Shown piece by piece: positions 18,885-30,000 of a DNA stretch of 64,000 nucleotides. The position numbers and the translations under genes were made by a program. How positions within the stretch are numbered: the stretch's first letter is position 1; the number at the start of each line of letters is the position of its first letter. Origin of the DNA: an uncultured Bacteroides sp. (GTDB lineage Bacteria; Bacteroidota; Bacteroidia; Bacteroidales; Bacteroidaceae); the NCBI GenBank assembly GCA_945965395.1, contig CAMFND010000018.1:37538-101537 (forward strand), read 5' to 3'. A model generated the notes under the pieces. The model did no database searches, was not told the DNA's origin, and worked only from the letters and a program-made list of their open reading frames with translations.

Positions 18885-20756
18885 TTACAACCCCAATTTA
18901 TGTATCTTCATATTCTCAACCTTATAATCGCCACCTTCACTATACAGACGGATAGAGTTATAAGGTTTGGTAGGGAATACCAAGTTTGTCATGACAATGC
19001 GACCTCCATTAGCAAAGATTTCTACAGAGCATTTGTCTACAAAAATCTGCAAATGATAAGTTTTTCCTTCACACAATGAAAGAGGAGCCCATGTGCCTAA
19101 TGCAAAATCATTCTTATAGTTGATAGAAGTCGTTTTACGACGGTCATGATTTTCAATGGCATGAGGTTCTGCTTTCTCACCAAAAGCAACCAATCCACTT
19201 TCTGTACGATCCATCACCAGTTTACCAGCTTTCATATCCAGGTAAATCTTGGTCTTTTCACCCTTGTCATTCAGCAGTTCCATTCCAGCTACAGCAGATG
19301 CACCTGGAGTTACATCCATTTCAATTTCGAAAGCACCCTCATTCTGCGGGAAGATTTCGTCAATCTTGCTTTCACCTTTCACAGTCTGATTGTCAATGGT
19401 ACGTGTTTCTTTACGCAAGCCTGCTGTTTCCTTTACAGCATTAGCTGCCATGTAAATCTGACCATCTTTTGTGTACAATGACAGTTCACGCGGCAAGGCA
19501 TTTGCTCCACGATACTGACGGATAGGAGTAACATTTGCATATTGCCAGTTGCTCATCCAAGGTACTGCAACCACACGGTCTCCAGTATTTGAGAAACAAA
19601 CAGTAGCATAGTGGTCTTTACCAAAATCCAACCATTTAGTTACTTCCGGTTTCGTGTCACATTTGAATTCTTTTCCATCAAAATCACCTACGAAATATTC
19701 TGTAGCGCTACCACCGAACATACAACCGGGGTTGATATTTACAATCATCACCCATTTCATATTGTTCTTGTCACCATCAACCGGTAACTGGATAAAGTCA
19801 GGACATTCAAACTGATTAGGCTGTACACCATAACCTTTACCAAATCCGCTCTGATATTCCCAGTCCTTCAAGTTAGAAGAAGAGTAGAAACGCATTTCCT
19901 TGTCCGCAGAAACAATCATATACCATTTCTGAGCTGGTTCATACCAGAACACTTTCGGATCGCGGAAATCTTTCAGTCCGTCAAACGGAGTCAAAATCGG
20001 ATTTTTCTCGTATTTTGTATAAGTACGTCCATTGTCTTTGCTATAAGCCATACACTGAATCTGTCCGTGTTCATCGCTGGCAGATGTATAGAAAGCGATA
20101 ATGGCGTCTTTTCCGTAGCCTGCGCTATTGTTCTTGTCTACCACTGTACTTCCTGAGAAAATGTGACCCAATGTGTCACGTGCGATAGCAGGATTCAAAT
20201 GGTCCCAATGAATCAAGTCCTTACTAACCGAATGTCCCCAGTGCATATTTCCCCACTTGGAACCGTAAGGATTATACTGGAAATACAAATGATACTCTCC
20301 ATCTTTATACACCAGTCCGTTGGCATCGTTCATCCAGCCATAAAGCGGCGTGTGGTGATATACCGGACGATAATAGTCCGTATTTGCCGTATTAAAAGTA
20401 TCCGACAACTGAATATGCTCCCAGCATACAGCGTTTGCAGCCACCTTTCCAATGGTAACAGTAGCTTCCTTAGCTCCTTGAGGCAATTCAAAGGGTACGT
20501 AATACTCTACGCTGTCTACTGCCAGACGTACATCCATCGGCATATCAGCCGGGCTTCCGGTTACTAATTTCACCTTTCCCTCATTAGATGATTCCTGAAT
20601 AGGAAGCAAAAGATATTTAGAAGGATTCTTTATGTGTACGACAGTCAAAGTGTCTCCCTGATGCTCAAATACTAAGTTATTTTTTTGTGATTGGCATGCC
20701 CACATACCAGTCAAGAAAAACGCTCCTAATGCGAGGTTAACAAAATTCTTTTTCAT
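18885..20756 (-). CDS. GH32 fructosidase, lipoprotein
   Basis: A 623-aa secreted GH32 enzyme, starting from the ATG at 20756. That start gives a clear lipoprotein signal (LTGMWAC); the longer frame to 20840 adds an implausible leader. GH32 motifs are visible: WMNDANG with the nucleophile Asp, FRDPKVFWY, and ECPDF carrying the acid/base Glu. A C-terminal beta-sandwich follows. It should cut beta-fructosyl bonds in fructans, sucrose or raffinose. Linkage preference and exo/endo mode cannot be told from sequence. The lipid anchor puts it at the outer or inner membrane. Confidence 0.9.
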   Translation of the reverse strand: MKKNFVNLALGAFFLTGMWACQSQKNNLVFEHQGDTLTVVHIKNPSKYLLLPIQESSNEGKVKLVTGSPADMPMDVRLAVDSVEYYVPFELPQGAKEATVTIGKVAANAVCWEHIQLSDTFNTANTDYYRPVYHHTPLYGWMNDANGLVYKDGEYHLYFQYNPYGSKWGNMHWGHSVSKDLIHWDHLNPAIARDTLGHIFSGSTVVDKNNSAGYGKDAIIAFYTSASDEHGQIQCMAYSKDNGRTYTKYEKNPILTPFDGLKDFRDPKVFWYEPAQKWYMIVSADKEMRFYSSSNLKDWEYQSGFGKGYGVQPNQFECPDFIQLPVDGDKNNMKWVMIVNINPGCMFGGSATEYFVGDFDGKEFKCDTKPEVTKWLDFGKDHYATVCFSNTGDRVVAVPWMSNWQYANVTPIRQYRGANALPRELSLYTKDGQIYMAANAVKETAGLRKETRTIDNQTVKGESKIDEIFPQNEGAFEIEMDVTPGASAVAGMELLNDKGEKTKIYLDMKAGKLVMDRTESGLVAFGEKAEPHAIENHDRRKTTSINYKNDFALGTWAPLSLCEGKTYHLQIFVDKCSVEIFANGGRIVMTNLVFPTKPYNSIRLYSEGGDYKVENMKIHKLGL

Positions 20757-20828
20757 GATACGTTGTTTTATGGGATTAAAAATACAAATTATTCTTTTAA
20801 AAATACCTATTGAAAACTTTTTATAACC

Positions 20829-20854
20829 GGCACAACTCATTGATTCGTTGTGCC
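20829..20854. promoter_or_regulatory. Intra-operon hairpin between barrel and GH32 genes
   Basis: GGCACAAC (20829-20836) pairs with GTTGTGCC (20847-20854). The hairpin lies in the 127-base gap between the TonB-type barrel stop and the GH32 start. It could be a partial terminator or an RNA-processing site that sets different expression levels for upstream and downstream genes. Confidence 0.45.
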
Positions 20855-20883
20855 AGGAATTTATCGGAATAGAAAAATGAATG

Positions 20884-23238
20884 TCAGAATTTAAGCTGTG
20901 CAGAGAATTCTACTGTGAACGGACGGATGTAGCTTCCTGCCATTACTGTATTGGCATATTTTCCAGCTTCTTCCTTTGTTACAAGTTCTGCACCTGCGAT
21001 ACTTCCTTTTGCACCTGTCTGGTTCAGGAAGTTAACAACTGAACAGCCCAATGACAGCTTCTTGTTTACCTGCCAGTTCAAACCACCGAAGGTTTCCCAA
21101 CGACCATTGAAATAATAGGCATCGTTGATATTAGCGTATGTCTTGCTAAAGTAACGGAAGCTGGTCCAGATTTTCAAATCTTTTGTAATCATATAGCTCG
21201 GGTCGATTTCCACGATTACCTGCGGGATTTCTGCTACGATGTTACCAGTGGCATTGATCTGACCTACATAACCGTCTGAGAATTCTACAGAAGTTTCATA
21301 TTTCTTATACGTCGGCTTCTGGTAAGTGAAGAGGAAGTGCAAATCAAAACCTTTAAACGGACGAGCTACCACGTCAGTAGTCCAACCCAATGTCTTGATG
21401 TCATAGTTCAACGGAGCAGCCAAAATTTCGTTTACTCCATTTACGCTATGCTGCAAGTTCAATGTAGAGTTGTTGTTGGTCTTTGAGATATAAGAGAACA
21501 ATGAAGTCAAGCTCAACCATTCGTTATTATAGTAGATACCGGCACGTCCCAGAGGTACTGAAATCTTATCGGTATTCGGCAATACAGCCGGAGCAAAGTT
21601 TTCAATTCTCGGATGCTGGGTAATGTAAGTAAAGTCTCCAGTAAATCCGAACTGTTTAGTCAACTTATAAGTAGCAGCTGCACTCAGTGCGTAATTAAAC
21701 CAGTCATACTCCATCGGAGTCGGTTCAATCTTCGTTCCATTAGGTGTTGGTGCAGTAGCTCCCAGATAATAATCAGCAAAACGTCCTACAAAATTGCCAT
21801 CTGCATCTTTAACCGCTGCATTGTTTCCACGAAGAGCCTGATATTCCAGACGAGCACCGTAGTAAAGGTTAAATTTGTCTGTTACATCCCAGTCGTGAGT
21901 GAAATATACAGCCAATTTGTTTTCATGACCTTTATAATATTCTGATGCATTCTTGTTGAAGTCATAGTAATATCCATTTCCTCCATAGGTACGTCCACTT
22001 CCTGCTACATTATAATCAGGATTATAAAGGCGGACCGGATAGCTTCCGTCAGTCGGCACAGACTGGTCATACATCGTAGTATTTGATGCATAATCAATAT
22101 CATAATACCATTCGTTCAATCCCAAACGCCATGTACCGTTAGACAATTTACGAGACAGCTCAGTAGTAAACATTACTTCATCAATGAAACCACGGTTCAA
22201 GCATGACATACGGCTCTGTACATATTCGCCATCGTATGCTCTCATGCTACCGTCTTCTGCTTCATACTGATAATTGATAGCACTGTTTGCACGCTGTGAA
22301 AGTTCCATCGGAGTCTGGTACACACAAGAACCAGTCGCATGGTCGTATTTCATAATTACTTTCCAAGACAAACCGTTATCCCAGTTGTAATTGTTCATCA
22401 AGGTAAACTCACTACCCTTATTCTGTACGGCATCATACAAGTTTGTTCTCTTCAACTCTCCCGTACGCATGTCGCGATATACCATTTCATTGTCAACCGG
22501 AAGATAAGAAGTCGTACCCAAAGCAAAAGCCCCCAACTCTCTTACGCTACCATCGCCTACGTAGATAAACGGAGCCGACTGAGTGGCATACATATATACC
22601 GGATGGCTGTTGCTGTAATGATACATAGCCGTAAACTCACCCCGGTTATTGTTATAGCGTTTTGTCAAGGCAAACTTATAAATCTGTGTACGATCCTGGA
22701 AAGGAGTAGATTTGATTTTGAATGTTCCCGGGTCAAAATCCTGATAGATGCTTCCACTATAGAACCAATCGTCAGCAATTTCTCCGTTCAGATTCAGAGA
22801 GAACTCCTGCATGCCGAAATGATTGGACTTATAATTCAATGTTCCATGAAAACCTTTTTCACCAAGCTGAGTGAAAGAGTTGACTGCATATCCGATATTA
22901 CCGGTTGTAATGGCAGTTTCTGAAATCTTCAACAATCCTACATGGTTCAAGCTGGCATCTGCACGCCACAAAGAGTTTACACTGTGCGGATTGGTAGCAT
23001 ACGTTACCGGAATTCCATTTTCAAGCACATTCACATCTGCAGAAGGAAGACCAATCTGAATTTCACGAGGTCCGTTTGCACTGGCGGCATTCAACATTAC
23101 ATTACGGTTACCTTCTTCTTTAGAACTACCTTCATTTGATGAATTATTTTCTTGTGCATATCCATTTACACAAGCCAAGGCGAGCAGCAGCACCGCAGCT
23201 CCCATACGATTTGAAAACTGTTTTTTTTCGGCCTTCAT
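20884..23238 (-). CDS. TonB-dependent-receptor-like outer-membrane barrel
   Basis: A 784-aa protein with a signal peptide (cleavage after GYA). After an Asn/Ser/Glu-rich stretch comes a plug-like region (around PREIQIGLPSADVNVLENG) and a long beta-barrel ending in FSAQLKF. Unlike the SusC protein upstream, it lacks the carboxypeptidase-like and STN extensions. I see no obvious TonB box. It probably imports a fructo-oligosaccharide or another ligand of the PUL. It has its own promoter (23286-23293) and an upstream hairpin, so it heads a second transcription unit in the locus. Confidence 0.75.
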   Translation of the reverse strand: MKAEKKQFSNRMGAAVLLLALACVNGYAQENNSSNEGSSKEEGNRNVMLNAASANGPREIQIGLPSADVNVLENGIPVTYATNPHSVNSLWRADASLNHVGLLKISETAITTGNIGYAVNSFTQLGEKGFHGTLNYKSNHFGMQEFSLNLNGEIADDWFYSGSIYQDFDPGTFKIKSTPFQDRTQIYKFALTKRYNNNRGEFTAMYHYSNSHPVYMYATQSAPFIYVGDGSVRELGAFALGTTSYLPVDNEMVYRDMRTGELKRTNLYDAVQNKGSEFTLMNNYNWDNGLSWKVIMKYDHATGSCVYQTPMELSQRANSAINYQYEAEDGSMRAYDGEYVQSRMSCLNRGFIDEVMFTTELSRKLSNGTWRLGLNEWYYDIDYASNTTMYDQSVPTDGSYPVRLYNPDYNVAGSGRTYGGNGYYYDFNKNASEYYKGHENKLAVYFTHDWDVTDKFNLYYGARLEYQALRGNNAAVKDADGNFVGRFADYYLGATAPTPNGTKIEPTPMEYDWFNYALSAAATYKLTKQFGFTGDFTYITQHPRIENFAPAVLPNTDKISVPLGRAGIYYNNEWLSLTSLFSYISKTNNNSTLNLQHSVNGVNEILAAPLNYDIKTLGWTTDVVARPFKGFDLHFLFTYQKPTYKKYETSVEFSDGYVGQINATGNIVAEIPQVIVEIDPSYMITKDLKIWTSFRYFSKTYANINDAYYFNGRWETFGGLNWQVNKKLSLGCSVVNFLNQTGAKGSIAGAELVTKEEAGKYANTVMAGSYIRPFTVEFSAQLKF

Positions 23239-23285
23239 AGCATCGTTAATTAATATGTTAGCATGAAATTTTTATTTGTTCATCG

Positions 23286-23293
23286 CAAAAGTA
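23286..23293 (-). promoter_or_regulatory. Promoter -7 box for the second PUL transcript
   Basis: The minus strand reads TACTTTTG, matching TAnnTTTG, about 48 bases before the barrel start codon at 23238. It would allow the barrel, GH32, GH36, permease and kinase genes to be expressed apart from SusC/SusD. Confidence 0.5.
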
Positions 23294-23321
23294 AGTGATT
23301 GACAGCTACAAGGCCATAAAG

Positions 23322-23381
23322 AATGTTGCATCCTATGACAATATCGTTTCATGCAACAATATTTCTACAGGACGCAACATT
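23322..23381. promoter_or_regulatory. Hairpin with GTTGCAT/ATGCAAC motifs upstream of the barrel gene
   Basis: AATGTTGCATCCT (23322-23334) pairs with AGGACGCAACATT (23369-23381) with one mismatch. A further ATGCAAC lies at 23351-23357. On the minus strand the arm is followed by a short A/T run, so it could terminate the SusC-SusD-GH32 transcript. The same heptamers form the core of the inverted repeat upstream of SusC (30291-30353), so an operator role is also possible. Confidence 0.5.
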
Positions 23382-23400
23382 TTTACTAGCGAGGAGGGGG

Positions 23401-25206
23401 TTACTGCAATTTATACACATTCAATGTTTTCACTGCATACCCGTTCTTATCCGCTTCAAAGCACATTTTCACATAAGGCTGTGAAGGGAACACCAAATTT
23501 GTCATCACAAATTTTCCATCCTCACCAAAAGCTTCAATACTTGACCGATCGACAAACAAGCGTAACGTCAACTCTTTGTCAACATTTGCCGGAGCGACCG
23601 TAACCGCAGGAAAGTCTTTGCTAAAATCCACCGTTCCGCTCTCGCTACGATCCATCACAAACTGTTTACGATTCAAGTCATAATACATAGAGACTTTTTC
23701 TCCCTTATCATTCAATAAGCAAAAAGCAATCTTTGACGCGCCTGCATTCTGAATGAGTATTTCTACTTCATAGGCTCCTTGATTATCTTCGAACAAATTT
23801 ACTATTTCATGCTTCTCGGAAACCCTAAATGAAGGTATTGAAACTTTCTTACCACGTGCTTTTTTCACTTCCACTGAAGGAGTACTCTTTAAATACAACT
23901 CCTGTCCCTCGCGATAAAGCGTTAAATCACGAGCAAGTGTATTGGCACTACGATACTGGCGGGTAGGAACATTATTGGCATACTGCCAGTTACTCATCCA
24001 TCCCAATGCGATGCAACGTCCGTCAGGTGCATTGTTCCAAGTCACAGTAGCATAATTATCTTTTCCCCAGTCCATCCATTTTGTCTGAGTAGGCGATTCG
24101 TTTACAAACTTCTTACCATCAAATGAACCTACGAAATACTGAGCGGCACTACCTCCAAAAGGACCACCAGGATTCAGGTTACATATTAGTACCCATTTTT
24201 TCTCGCGAGTACCTTCTACTGGGATTTCCACCAAATCCGGACATTCCCAAACGCCACCATGAGCCCCCTGCATAGCACCAAATTCACTTTCTTTCTTCCA
24301 TTCCTTCAAGTTAACAGAAGAATAGATTTCCATGTGCTGGCCGACTGCAAGAATCATAACCCAGTGCTTTCCGGGTGCATACCAAAATACCTTTGGGTCA
24401 CGAAAATCCTTTTCAGAAGAAGTCAGGATAGGATTGCCTTCATATTTAACAAACGTTTTTCCATTATCCAAACTATAAGCCATACTTTGTGACTGTACAT
24501 CTCCCCAGGGACTGGCCTTAGCCGAAGTATAGAATGCCACCACAGCTTCTTTACCAAATCCGGCTGTATTATTATGGTCTACCACACATGAACCACTAAA
24601 AATAGCTCCCCATGCATCTGGTACAATGGCGCAGCCTTCAAAATTCCAGTGCATCAAATCTGTACTGGTGGAATGTCCCCAATGCATATTGCCCCAAACA
24701 GACCCATACGGATTATACTGGAAATACAAATGATATACCCCATCTTTATAAAACATTCCGTTAGGGTCGTTCATCCAGCCGTAAGCAGGAGTATGGTGAT
24801 AAACCGGACGGAATTTCTCCTTGTTCGTCATGTCAAATGAATCTGACATTTTCAATTCCTTCCAGCAAAGTGCATTCTCTGGCACTCCTTGAATGTCGAT
24901 GGAAATATGCTGCCCCTTATATGCGGACAGTACAAAAGGTACGTATGAGTCTACTCTCTCACGTGCCAGACGCACATTCATGAAAGTACCTTCCTGCACA
25001 TTGTTTCTTACTATGCAAATTTTGCCTTCAGGAGCGTCATCCTGTACTGGAAGAAGCATATAATTCTCTTTTACATCCAAAGAAACAATGCTCTGCTCAC
25101 TTACCAGATGACGGACATTCCACAAAGAATCAGCCTGTACACCCGATGCCATCCCCAGAAAAATCCCTAAAAGAGCGGCTTTCACTGTATATATACACTT
25201 TCTCAT
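23401..25206 (-). CDS. GH32 fructosidase, periplasmic
   Basis: A 601-aa GH32 enzyme with a cleavable signal peptide (cleavage near GVQA) rather than a lipid anchor. Motifs: WMNDPNG with the nucleophile, FRDPKVFWY, and WECPDLVEIP with the acid/base Glu. It is clearly paralogous to the GH32 lipoprotein downstream, with the same five-bladed propeller plus beta-sandwich layout. It ends the SusC-SusD-GH32 transcript. It probably degrades imported fructo-oligosaccharides to fructose in the periplasm, which the hybrid sensor would detect. Linkage specificity is unknown. Confidence 0.9.
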   Translation of the reverse strand: MRKCIYTVKAALLGIFLGMASGVQADSLWNVRHLVSEQSIVSLDVKENYMLLPVQDDAPEGKICIVRNNVQEGTFMNVRLARERVDSYVPFVLSAYKGQHISIDIQGVPENALCWKELKMSDSFDMTNKEKFRPVYHHTPAYGWMNDPNGMFYKDGVYHLYFQYNPYGSVWGNMHWGHSTSTDLMHWNFEGCAIVPDAWGAIFSGSCVVDHNNTAGFGKEAVVAFYTSAKASPWGDVQSQSMAYSLDNGKTFVKYEGNPILTSSEKDFRDPKVFWYAPGKHWVMILAVGQHMEIYSSVNLKEWKKESEFGAMQGAHGGVWECPDLVEIPVEGTREKKWVLICNLNPGGPFGGSAAQYFVGSFDGKKFVNESPTQTKWMDWGKDNYATVTWNNAPDGRCIALGWMSNWQYANNVPTRQYRSANTLARDLTLYREGQELYLKSTPSVEVKKARGKKVSIPSFRVSEKHEIVNLFEDNQGAYEVEILIQNAGASKIAFCLLNDKGEKVSMYYDLNRKQFVMDRSESGTVDFSKDFPAVTVAPANVDKELTLRLFVDRSSIEAFGEDGKFVMTNLVFPSQPYVKMCFEADKNGYAVKTLNVYKLQ

Positions 25207-25285
25207 AAAATCAAATTATTTAGTCATACATCACTTTCCTTTCTCCTCCTCTCTTCAAAGAGGAAAAAGGAAAGCATTTTTCTAA

Positions 25286-27046
25286 TTATTCATATCCTTT
25301 ATTCTGGGTATATAATCCCGGAGAATAGAACATCTGGTTATAAGGTATCGGGAAGAACTCATTCTTACCCGCAGTAAAATGAGCATCCTTATAATATTGT
25401 CCATAAGTCTGTCCTTCGTAAACGTCATTCTGCTCGGTCAGGAAATAAGCATTCAATGTTTTCGATGCAATTCCCCAACGACGCAAATCAAAGAAACGTC
25501 CGTTTTCCATGGCCATTTCCAGACGACGTTCCCAGCGCAGGCATTTACGGGCAATCTCTTTGTTTGCGAAATAGCCGTCCGGATAAGGTTCAATGTCACA
25601 CTGGTCTGCAGCATAGCTGATATGTTTGGCAACAGACTCCTTAGCACGATTACGGATATTATTTACAATCTTCTCCGCTTTGTCCAGTTCATTCAATTCA
25701 ATCAATGCTTCCGCACGCATCAGCATCACATCCGTATAACGGAACACATAATCGTTCATTGCAAAAGCCTGCCATGAGCCATTGTAAGTTTCGCCATCTG
25801 AACGCTGAGGCACTTCCTTCAAAGAAGTATAATATCCGTAAGTATTCGGAGTACGCGAATTTTCTTTAGTCATTATATATTGACTCTCATATTTGTAAGG
25901 GAAAGTCGGCATACCTACCGTATGGAACAAACGTGGATCCCATTTCTGAGTAGTAGGTTGACCATTAATCGGATAGTCAATCTCGTCATTATAGTCATCA
26001 AACATTGGAAGACCATTCTTCGTCTTGAAAGCGTTCACCAGATTCTGAGACGGTTTGTGGAAGTCCCATCCACAAGACCACATTTTCCAGCATCCATTCA
26101 AGGTATTCGACCAGTTAGCACGTCCATAAGTCGTATTGTCATCCTTATAATCTGAACACTGTACGGCAAAGATCGATTCTTTACTGTTATTATAGTCAGG
26201 CAGGAAAATATCACCATAGTCTTCCAGATAGCCATATTCTGATTTTATCACTTCATCGGTATAGCTTACTACCTTCTTCATGTATTCTGTATTGATATAG
26301 TTTTCACCGGTAGTTGCTTCATATCCATCTCCCCAAGCCAAAGTCAAATAACATTTTGCCAGATAAGACGCAGCAGCAATCTTATTAGCCCGACCGTCTT
26401 CACCAGGTTTTTTCACAGGTAATACATTATAAGCAGCTTCGAAATCTGCAATTACTTTCTGGAACAGTTCCTGATATGACAAGGCAGTATTGCTGACATT
26501 TTCATAAGAATTATCTTCTACAGTATAATCTTCCACAACTTTCTCGTCAATCCACGGAATCTGACGGAAAACAGTCAACAATTTAAAGTAGAAGTGCCCA
26601 CGCAAGAAACGTACTTCAGCAATACGCTGTTCTTTCACGTCTTTTCCCAAACTATCTCCATTGCGCTCTAACGAAATCAGTGCACGATTACAACGAGAGA
26701 TAGCCACATACAAACGGTACCATAACTCATCCATTTCACCTGGAGTGGTAGGAGTCAGTGTAGTCCATATATCAAAAGCATGATAACCCGTATCTGTCGT
26801 ACCAGAACCACCTTTCAAACAGTCATCCGAACTAATATCTCCATAAGGGAATAAATTAAACGGATAAGTGTACCAGCAATCGCCTAACATTGCATAAGCT
26901 GCTGTAACCATATTTTCAGGATTAGCTAAAGCTTCATCTTCACCAACCACTGCAGTCGGAGTATAATTCAAGAAATCTTCACAGCTGGACAATGACAATC
27001 CTAATGTACAAGCTGCCAGCATTATATATTTTTTTATCATAGCCAT
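25286..27046 (-). CDS. SusD-like surface glycan-binding lipoprotein (PUL 1)
   Basis: A 586-aa RagB/SusD-family lipoprotein, starting from the ATG at 27046. The lipobox LSSC puts the lipidated Cys at about residue 22. The SusD helical TPR core and C-terminal motifs (ERRLEMAMENGRFFDLRRWG, ending with FFPIP and NPGYE-like NKGYE) are visible. It caps the adjacent SusC channel at the cell surface and binds the glycan. The longer frame to 27094 would overlap SusC and lacks a proper signal. It starts eight bases after the SusC stop, indicating tight coupling. Confidence 0.93.
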   Translation of the reverse strand: MAMIKKYIMLAACTLGLSLSSCEDFLNYTPTAVVGEDEALANPENMVTAAYAMLGDCWYTYPFNLFPYGDISSDDCLKGGSGTTDTGYHAFDIWTTLTPTTPGEMDELWYRLYVAISRCNRALISLERNGDSLGKDVKEQRIAEVRFLRGHFYFKLLTVFRQIPWIDEKVVEDYTVEDNSYENVSNTALSYQELFQKVIADFEAAYNVLPVKKPGEDGRANKIAAASYLAKCYLTLAWGDGYEATTGENYINTEYMKKVVSYTDEVIKSEYGYLEDYGDIFLPDYNNSKESIFAVQCSDYKDDNTTYGRANWSNTLNGCWKMWSCGWDFHKPSQNLVNAFKTKNGLPMFDDYNDEIDYPINGQPTTQKWDPRLFHTVGMPTFPYKYESQYIMTKENSRTPNTYGYYTSLKEVPQRSDGETYNGSWQAFAMNDYVFRYTDVMLMRAEALIELNELDKAEKIVNNIRNRAKESVAKHISYAADQCDIEPYPDGYFANKEIARKCLRWERRLEMAMENGRFFDLRRWGIASKTLNAYFLTEQNDVYEGQTYGQYYKDAHFTAGKNEFFPIPYNQMFYSPGLYTQNKGYE

Positions 27047-27053
27047 TATTTTA

Positions 27054-30000
27054 TTAGAAACCAATTTGTAAACCAAATGAAACAGAAGTTGCAATCGGAT
27101 AATTCCAGTTCGGATTTTCCGGATCAGGACAAGTCAGACTCTTGCTCTTAACAGTCAGCAAGTTTTGACCTGATACATAGATTCTGGCACTGGACATCTT
27201 AAATTTAGACAAGAAGGAAGCAGGTACAGTATAACCAAACTGCAAGGTACGCAATTTCAGATATGAACCATTTTCAACATAGTAGCTGGAAGCTCTTCCT
27301 TCGTCAGCTGTATTTTCTGTTGTCAAGGCCGGAATAGTAGACCCTGTATTATTGGTATTCCAAGCACCCAGCAAACGGGTTCCTTTGTTAGAACCAGCAT
27401 CCACAATACTCCAGAAGTCTGTCTGTGCTTTCTGGTTGTTATATACATCTTGGTCGCAAACCCCCTGCCAGAACATTGTCAAATCAAAATTTTTGTAGTT
27501 CAAAGCAATGTTCAAGCCATAAGAAAAGGCTGGAACTGGATTATAAATCCAATCTTGGTCGTCAGAATTGATAATTCCATTTCCATCAAGGTCCGCATAT
27601 TTCAATCCTCCAACACGTGCATTAGGTTGTCCGGATGCATCTACCTCAGCCTGATTTTGGAACAAACCTTCAACTACATATCCTACAGAAGAACCATAAG
27701 GCATGCCTGATTCAACCAAATTTTCTTTGGATGTATGAGCATACGAACCGGTAGTAGTTGACGGCAAATAAGTTACTTTGTTGCGGAAGAAGTCTACATT
27801 GGCGTTAATGTCCAATCCCAAGCCACAAGCTAGTGACTTACGGTAGCCCACGCTAAATTCCATACCCCAGTTGCGTAAAGAAGGACCATTCAACCAAGAA
27901 GCGCCGCCTTCTCCCATGGCACCCAAGTAAGCAGGACTAATCAACATGTCATCCACATCTTTGATATATCCATCAATCGTTCCATACAAGCTACCATTCA
28001 ACAGAGTAAAGTCGGTACCAATATTATATTGAGTAGCAGATTCCCATTTCAAATTAGGATTGGCAAGCTGAGTAGCACGATATCCAGAAAGGAATGTACC
28101 AGAACCCTTAAGTTCCAAGTCGTATGCAGTAGAAGTTACACGATCCAAACCATAATCTGCCACAAACAATCCGAACTGGGCATTGTTATCAATAGCTTGG
28201 TTACCAGTCTGTCCCCAAGACAATCTGACTTTCCAGTCATCCATCCAGTTCGCTTTTAAAAGCTTAGACAAACGTAAACCTAATGTAGCAGCCGGGAATG
28301 TACCCCAACGATTTCCTTTGCCAAAACGAGAAGAACCATCCTCACGCAACGTGAATGAAGCCAATACAAAATCATCAAAATTATAATCAATCTTTCCAAA
28401 GAAAGAAGCCAATCTGTAACCTACTTTGGCACCTGTATTCTTCATAACGCCCGCAGCGGCATTCGGCCACATATAATCTATTGTTTCAAAAGCATATCCT
28501 TCTGAATAAGCGCCAAATTCAAGTGAACTTTGCTTTGATAATTCAGAGCCCAACAAAATGTTGAAATCATGTTTCTTTGCCACATTGAAATTGTAGTTAA
28601 TCGTATTTGACCATGTCCAGTTCACTTCATTCTTATTTGTCAATGTAGTCTTTGCGACGTCATTGTTGACAATATCTGAATGAAAAGTGTGAGTAATTGA
28701 GTTAATAAGTGAATTATACGTATCGATACCGAAGTTAGAACGGAATACAAAACCCTTGAAAGGCTTTATATCTATATATCCATTACCAAATAAACGCCAG
28801 TAGTCCAAGTGATTGTCTTTGTTGTGATACAACTCACGCAACGGGTTCTGACGGTCGCTCATACCTCCCACTGGACCAGCGAAAGTTGTACCATCTTCTT
28901 CATATACCGGTACAATCGGCGCCATCTTCAACGCATTTTCCATCGGCGCACAATCCACCTGACTTGAATAAGTCACTGTAAAGTTTTCACCAATAGTGAC
29001 ATACTTATTTATATTATAGGATGAGTTCATACGGGCTGAAATATTTTCAAAGTCCGTATATTTCAATATACCGTTATTCTTTTTGTATCCCAAGGAGAAC
29101 ATCGTTGAATGCTTATCGTTCGCATGCGAAAGAGAAAGGTCATAATTCTGAGAGAAACCTACTCTTGAAATTTCATCCAACCAATCAGTGTCTGCATAAC
29201 GCATGGTCTTATTTTTATTGATAAAACCGTCATAAAGACCATTTACTGTATAATTTACATACTGGCCTGTTTTTGGGTTCCATACTGTAATCGGTGTACC
29301 CGATGCAGCATTCAGATTTAAACCATAGTTGTTAGCATACGATACCGGATCTTTTCCATCATTCAATGCAGCCTGTGCCATGGCTGTAGCGTATTCAGAA
29401 GAATTACATACATCCATCAGCGATTGAGAAGAATAGAACTGCGCTGTCAGATTAGCAGAAAAATCCACTTTCACCTTATCTGCTTTCTTACCTTTTTTAG
29501 TAGTAATGATAATTACACCATTAGCAGCCCGTGAACCATAGATAGAAGCGGAAGCCGCATCTTTCAATACCTGCATACTCTCAATATCATTTGCATTCAA
29601 AGAGTTAAGAGACATAGTAGTAGGTACTCCATCAATCACATAAAGCGGATCCTGAGAAGAGTTAAAAGAACCGATACCACGAATACGTACCGTAGCTGTA
29701 CCACTTGGAGAACCAGTAGTCGTAATGGTCATACCGGCTACCTTACCCTGCAAAGCTCGCATCGGGTCTGGATCTGAATTTGTTTTTAATGCATCTGTAG
29801 AAACTACAGCCACAGAACCTGTCAAATCGGCTTTACGTTGAGTAGTATAACCAGTAACAACCACCTCTTCCAGCATTTCAGAATCTTCTTCCAGTACAAT
29901 ATTCAAAACCGAATTGGCCTTTAAAGTTTGGGATTTAAAACCTACATAAGAAACTACAATTTCAGCCCCTTGCTTCACTGTGAGAGAAAACTTACCGTCA